A stretch of DNA of 6,008 nucleotides, taken from positions 1 through 6,008 of the forward strand of contig HF989466.1 of NCBI GenBank assembly GCA_000432175.1, read 5' to 3'. Numbering within the stretch: the first letter of the stretch is position 1; the number at the start of each line of letters is the position of its first letter. The DNA comes from Eubacterium sp. CAG:786. Lineage in GTDB: Bacteria; Bacillota; Clostridia; Oscillospirales; Ruminococcaceae. Made by a program: the position numbers and the translations under genes. Of the stretch, positions 5,214 to 6,008 are shown piece after piece. The notes under the pieces are model-generated. The model made no database searches. It had not been told where the DNA came from and saw only the letters and a program-made list of their open reading frames with translations.

Positions 5214-5951
5214 TTACTGCCAGTTTTTGATTAAATCAAGTCGAGAAAATAAATCCTCGGCTTTGGTTTTGTTTTCGGTTTTCGGGGCAATCTTGCATCG
5301 TTCAGCAAGTCTGCCCATAAGTGAATTAACCACCTGCGCTTCGGAATACATCAGCGAATCGGCGGCAGGCGCTTCCGGCGGTTCTTCGCGGTTCAGAATA
5401 TCGTCCGCAAAGCCGAGTTCAACCGCCTTGTTTGCATTCATCCAGGTTTCTGCGTCCATGAGATGAGAAATTTTTGAGCGGCTCATTCCGGTCTTGATTT
5501 CGTAAGCGTTCATAATGCTTTCCTTGACCTCGGACAGCATTTCGATTGCTTTCTGCATTTCGGCGGTGTCGCCCATTGCAACGGTCATAGGGTTGTGTAT
5601 CATCAGCATGGAAACCGGGGACATCAGAACCTTATTTCCAGCCATTGCGATAACGCTTGCCGCGCTCGCCGCTATGCCGTCAATCTTCACCGTGACATTG
5701 CCCTTGTAGTCCATCAGCATATTGTAGATTTGCGCCGCAGCCACGCAGTCGCCGCCGGGCGAATTTATCCACACGGTAATGTCGCCGCTGCCGGACATCA
5801 ACTCGTCCTTGAAAAGCTGCGGAGTAACATCATCGTCAAACCAACTCTCGTCAGCGATAGTGCCGTTGAGGAGCAGCGTTCGCTCCATCGTTTCCGTCTG
5901 CGTTTCCTGATTCGTCACCGCCTTGTTCGTCCATTTCCAGAACTTCTTCAT
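5214..5951 (-). CDS. ClpP-fold prohead protease, 245 aa
   Basis: A serine protease of the ClpP/S14-like phage group that cleaves the delta-domain of the capsid protein during maturation. Residues 58-70 ITVWINSPGGDCV form the oxyanion region; the nucleophile is Ser96 in DGIAASAAS, the base His119 in MLMIHNPM, and the acid probably Asp166 in HLMDAETW, followed by the family's ANKAVELGFADDI. Spacing of Ser to His (23 residues) and His to Asp (47) is close to ClpP. The tail after 190 is Pro/Glu-rich and ends in helix. The ATG at 5951 has AAGGAG seven bases ahead; a TTG further upstream has no support. The first 34 codons overlap the end of the preceding gene in another frame, and residues 1-22 (MKKFWKWTNK onwards) are poorly conserved in this family, with the conserved part starting at ERTLLLNG. 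Confidence 0.94.
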   Translation of the reverse strand: MKKFWKWTNKAVTNQETQTETMERTLLLNGTIADESWFDDDVTPQLFKDELMSGSGDITVWINSPGGDCVAAAQIYNMLMDYKGNVTVKIDGIAASAASVIAMAGNKVLMSPVSMLMIHNPMTVAMGDTAEMQKAIEMLSEVKESIMNAYEIKTGMSRSKISHLMDAETWMNANKAVELGFADDILNREEPPEAPAADSLMYSEAQVVNSLMGRLAERCKIAPKTENKTKAEDLFSRLDLIKNWQ

Positions 5952-6008
5952 CGGAATTCTCCTTTCCACTTGCCGCCGCAAAAATACCCGCGTCAGCCAG
6001 TTTTGTCA
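5851..6008 (-). CDS. Probable portal protein, C-terminal 52 codons only
   Basis: An open frame enters from beyond position 6008 and stops at TGA 5851-5853. The visible end reads TKLADAGIFAAASGKENSDE and then an acidic, Gly/Asn/Asp-rich tail (EMDEQGGDESGNADGNDGAN) finishing in APQRHYR. In HK97-type phages the gene directly before the ClpP-like protease is the portal, and portal proteins commonly end in such a disordered acidic tail, so the assignment rests on gene order and composition. The frame overlaps the protease gene by 101 bases, and its tail encodes the protease ribosome binding site. Without the upstream part the identity cannot be confirmed. Confidence 0.65.
   Translation of the reverse strand, partial: TKLADAGIFAAASGKENSDEEVLEMDEQGGDESGNADGNDGANAAPQRHYR

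Larger units (their letters stand above)
1..6008 (-). mobile_element. Prophage segment: head-to-tail structural module (partial)
   Basis: The gene order portal end, ClpP-like protease, HK97 major capsid, connector, head closure, gp10-like, tail completion, major tail protein, frameshifted chaperone and tape measure is diagnostic of the late operon of a siphovirus with a contractionless tail. All genes are on one strand and overlap or nearly touch. Neither attachment sites, integrase, terminase nor lysis genes fall in the window, so the element extends beyond both edges. Whether it is an active prophage, a remnant or a free phage genome cannot be told from here, but every visible structural gene is intact. 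The one foreign block is the AT-rich cargo unit between about 428 and 1403. Confidence 0.93.

Noticed and set aside
5952..5981. TTG start giving a 10-residue longer protease
   Set aside because: No ribosome binding site, and the ATG at 5951 has a well-placed AAGGAG and begins like family members.

Overview
This window is a piece of a temperate phage, almost certainly an integrated prophage of a Gram-positive anaerobe of the class Clostridia (an Oscillospiraceae/Ruminococcus-like host fits the protein style, strong AGGAGG ribosome binding sites and intermediate GC; this host call is inference). Every gene lies on the minus strand, so the operon reads from position 6008 down to 1.

In transcription order it is a textbook HK97/siphovirus head-to-tail module: the 3' end of the probable portal gene (5851-6008), a ClpP-fold prohead protease (5214-5951), the HK97-fold major capsid protein (4001-5197), a gp6-like head-tail connector (3690-4001), an SPP1-type head closure/adaptor (3361-3693), an HK97 gp10-like protein (2937-3368), a tail completion/terminator-type protein (2596-2940), a phi13-family major tail protein (1990-2595), the tail assembly chaperone with its frameshifted long form (1404-1975), and the start of the tape measure gene (1-413). 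The genes overlap or abut, often through ATGA or TGATG junctions, so translation is probably coupled along the message. The portal builds the vertex, the protease matures the capsid, the connector/adaptor/gp10/completion proteins join head to tail, and the chaperones fold the tape measure while the major tail protein polymerises around it.

Two things stand out. First, the chaperone pair carries an almost ideal -1 programmed frameshift signal: the heptamer A AAA AAC in frame, five bases of spacer, and a perfect 15-bp hairpin that contains the zero-frame stop codon. The shifted frame encodes a further 68 residues.

Second, between the chaperone pair and the tape measure, where such phages normally have almost no spacer, sits about 1 kb of AT-rich DNA with one 230-residue gene (584-1276), its own consensus promoter (TTGAAA, 17 bp, extended TGATATAAT) and two tandem hairpin terminators. 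This is the anatomy of a 'moron': cargo expressed on its own, probably in the lysogen. The protein has a pattern resembling class III nucleotidyl cyclases (CFMDIMGI, then IMDGAYI, then IRASLAYG, then GESMILAY), which suggests a cyclase-like fold and, speculatively, a relative of the pyrimidine cyclases of Pycsar anti-phage defence; no effector gene is visible here. The terminators directly upstream of the tape measure imply that late transcription must read through them.
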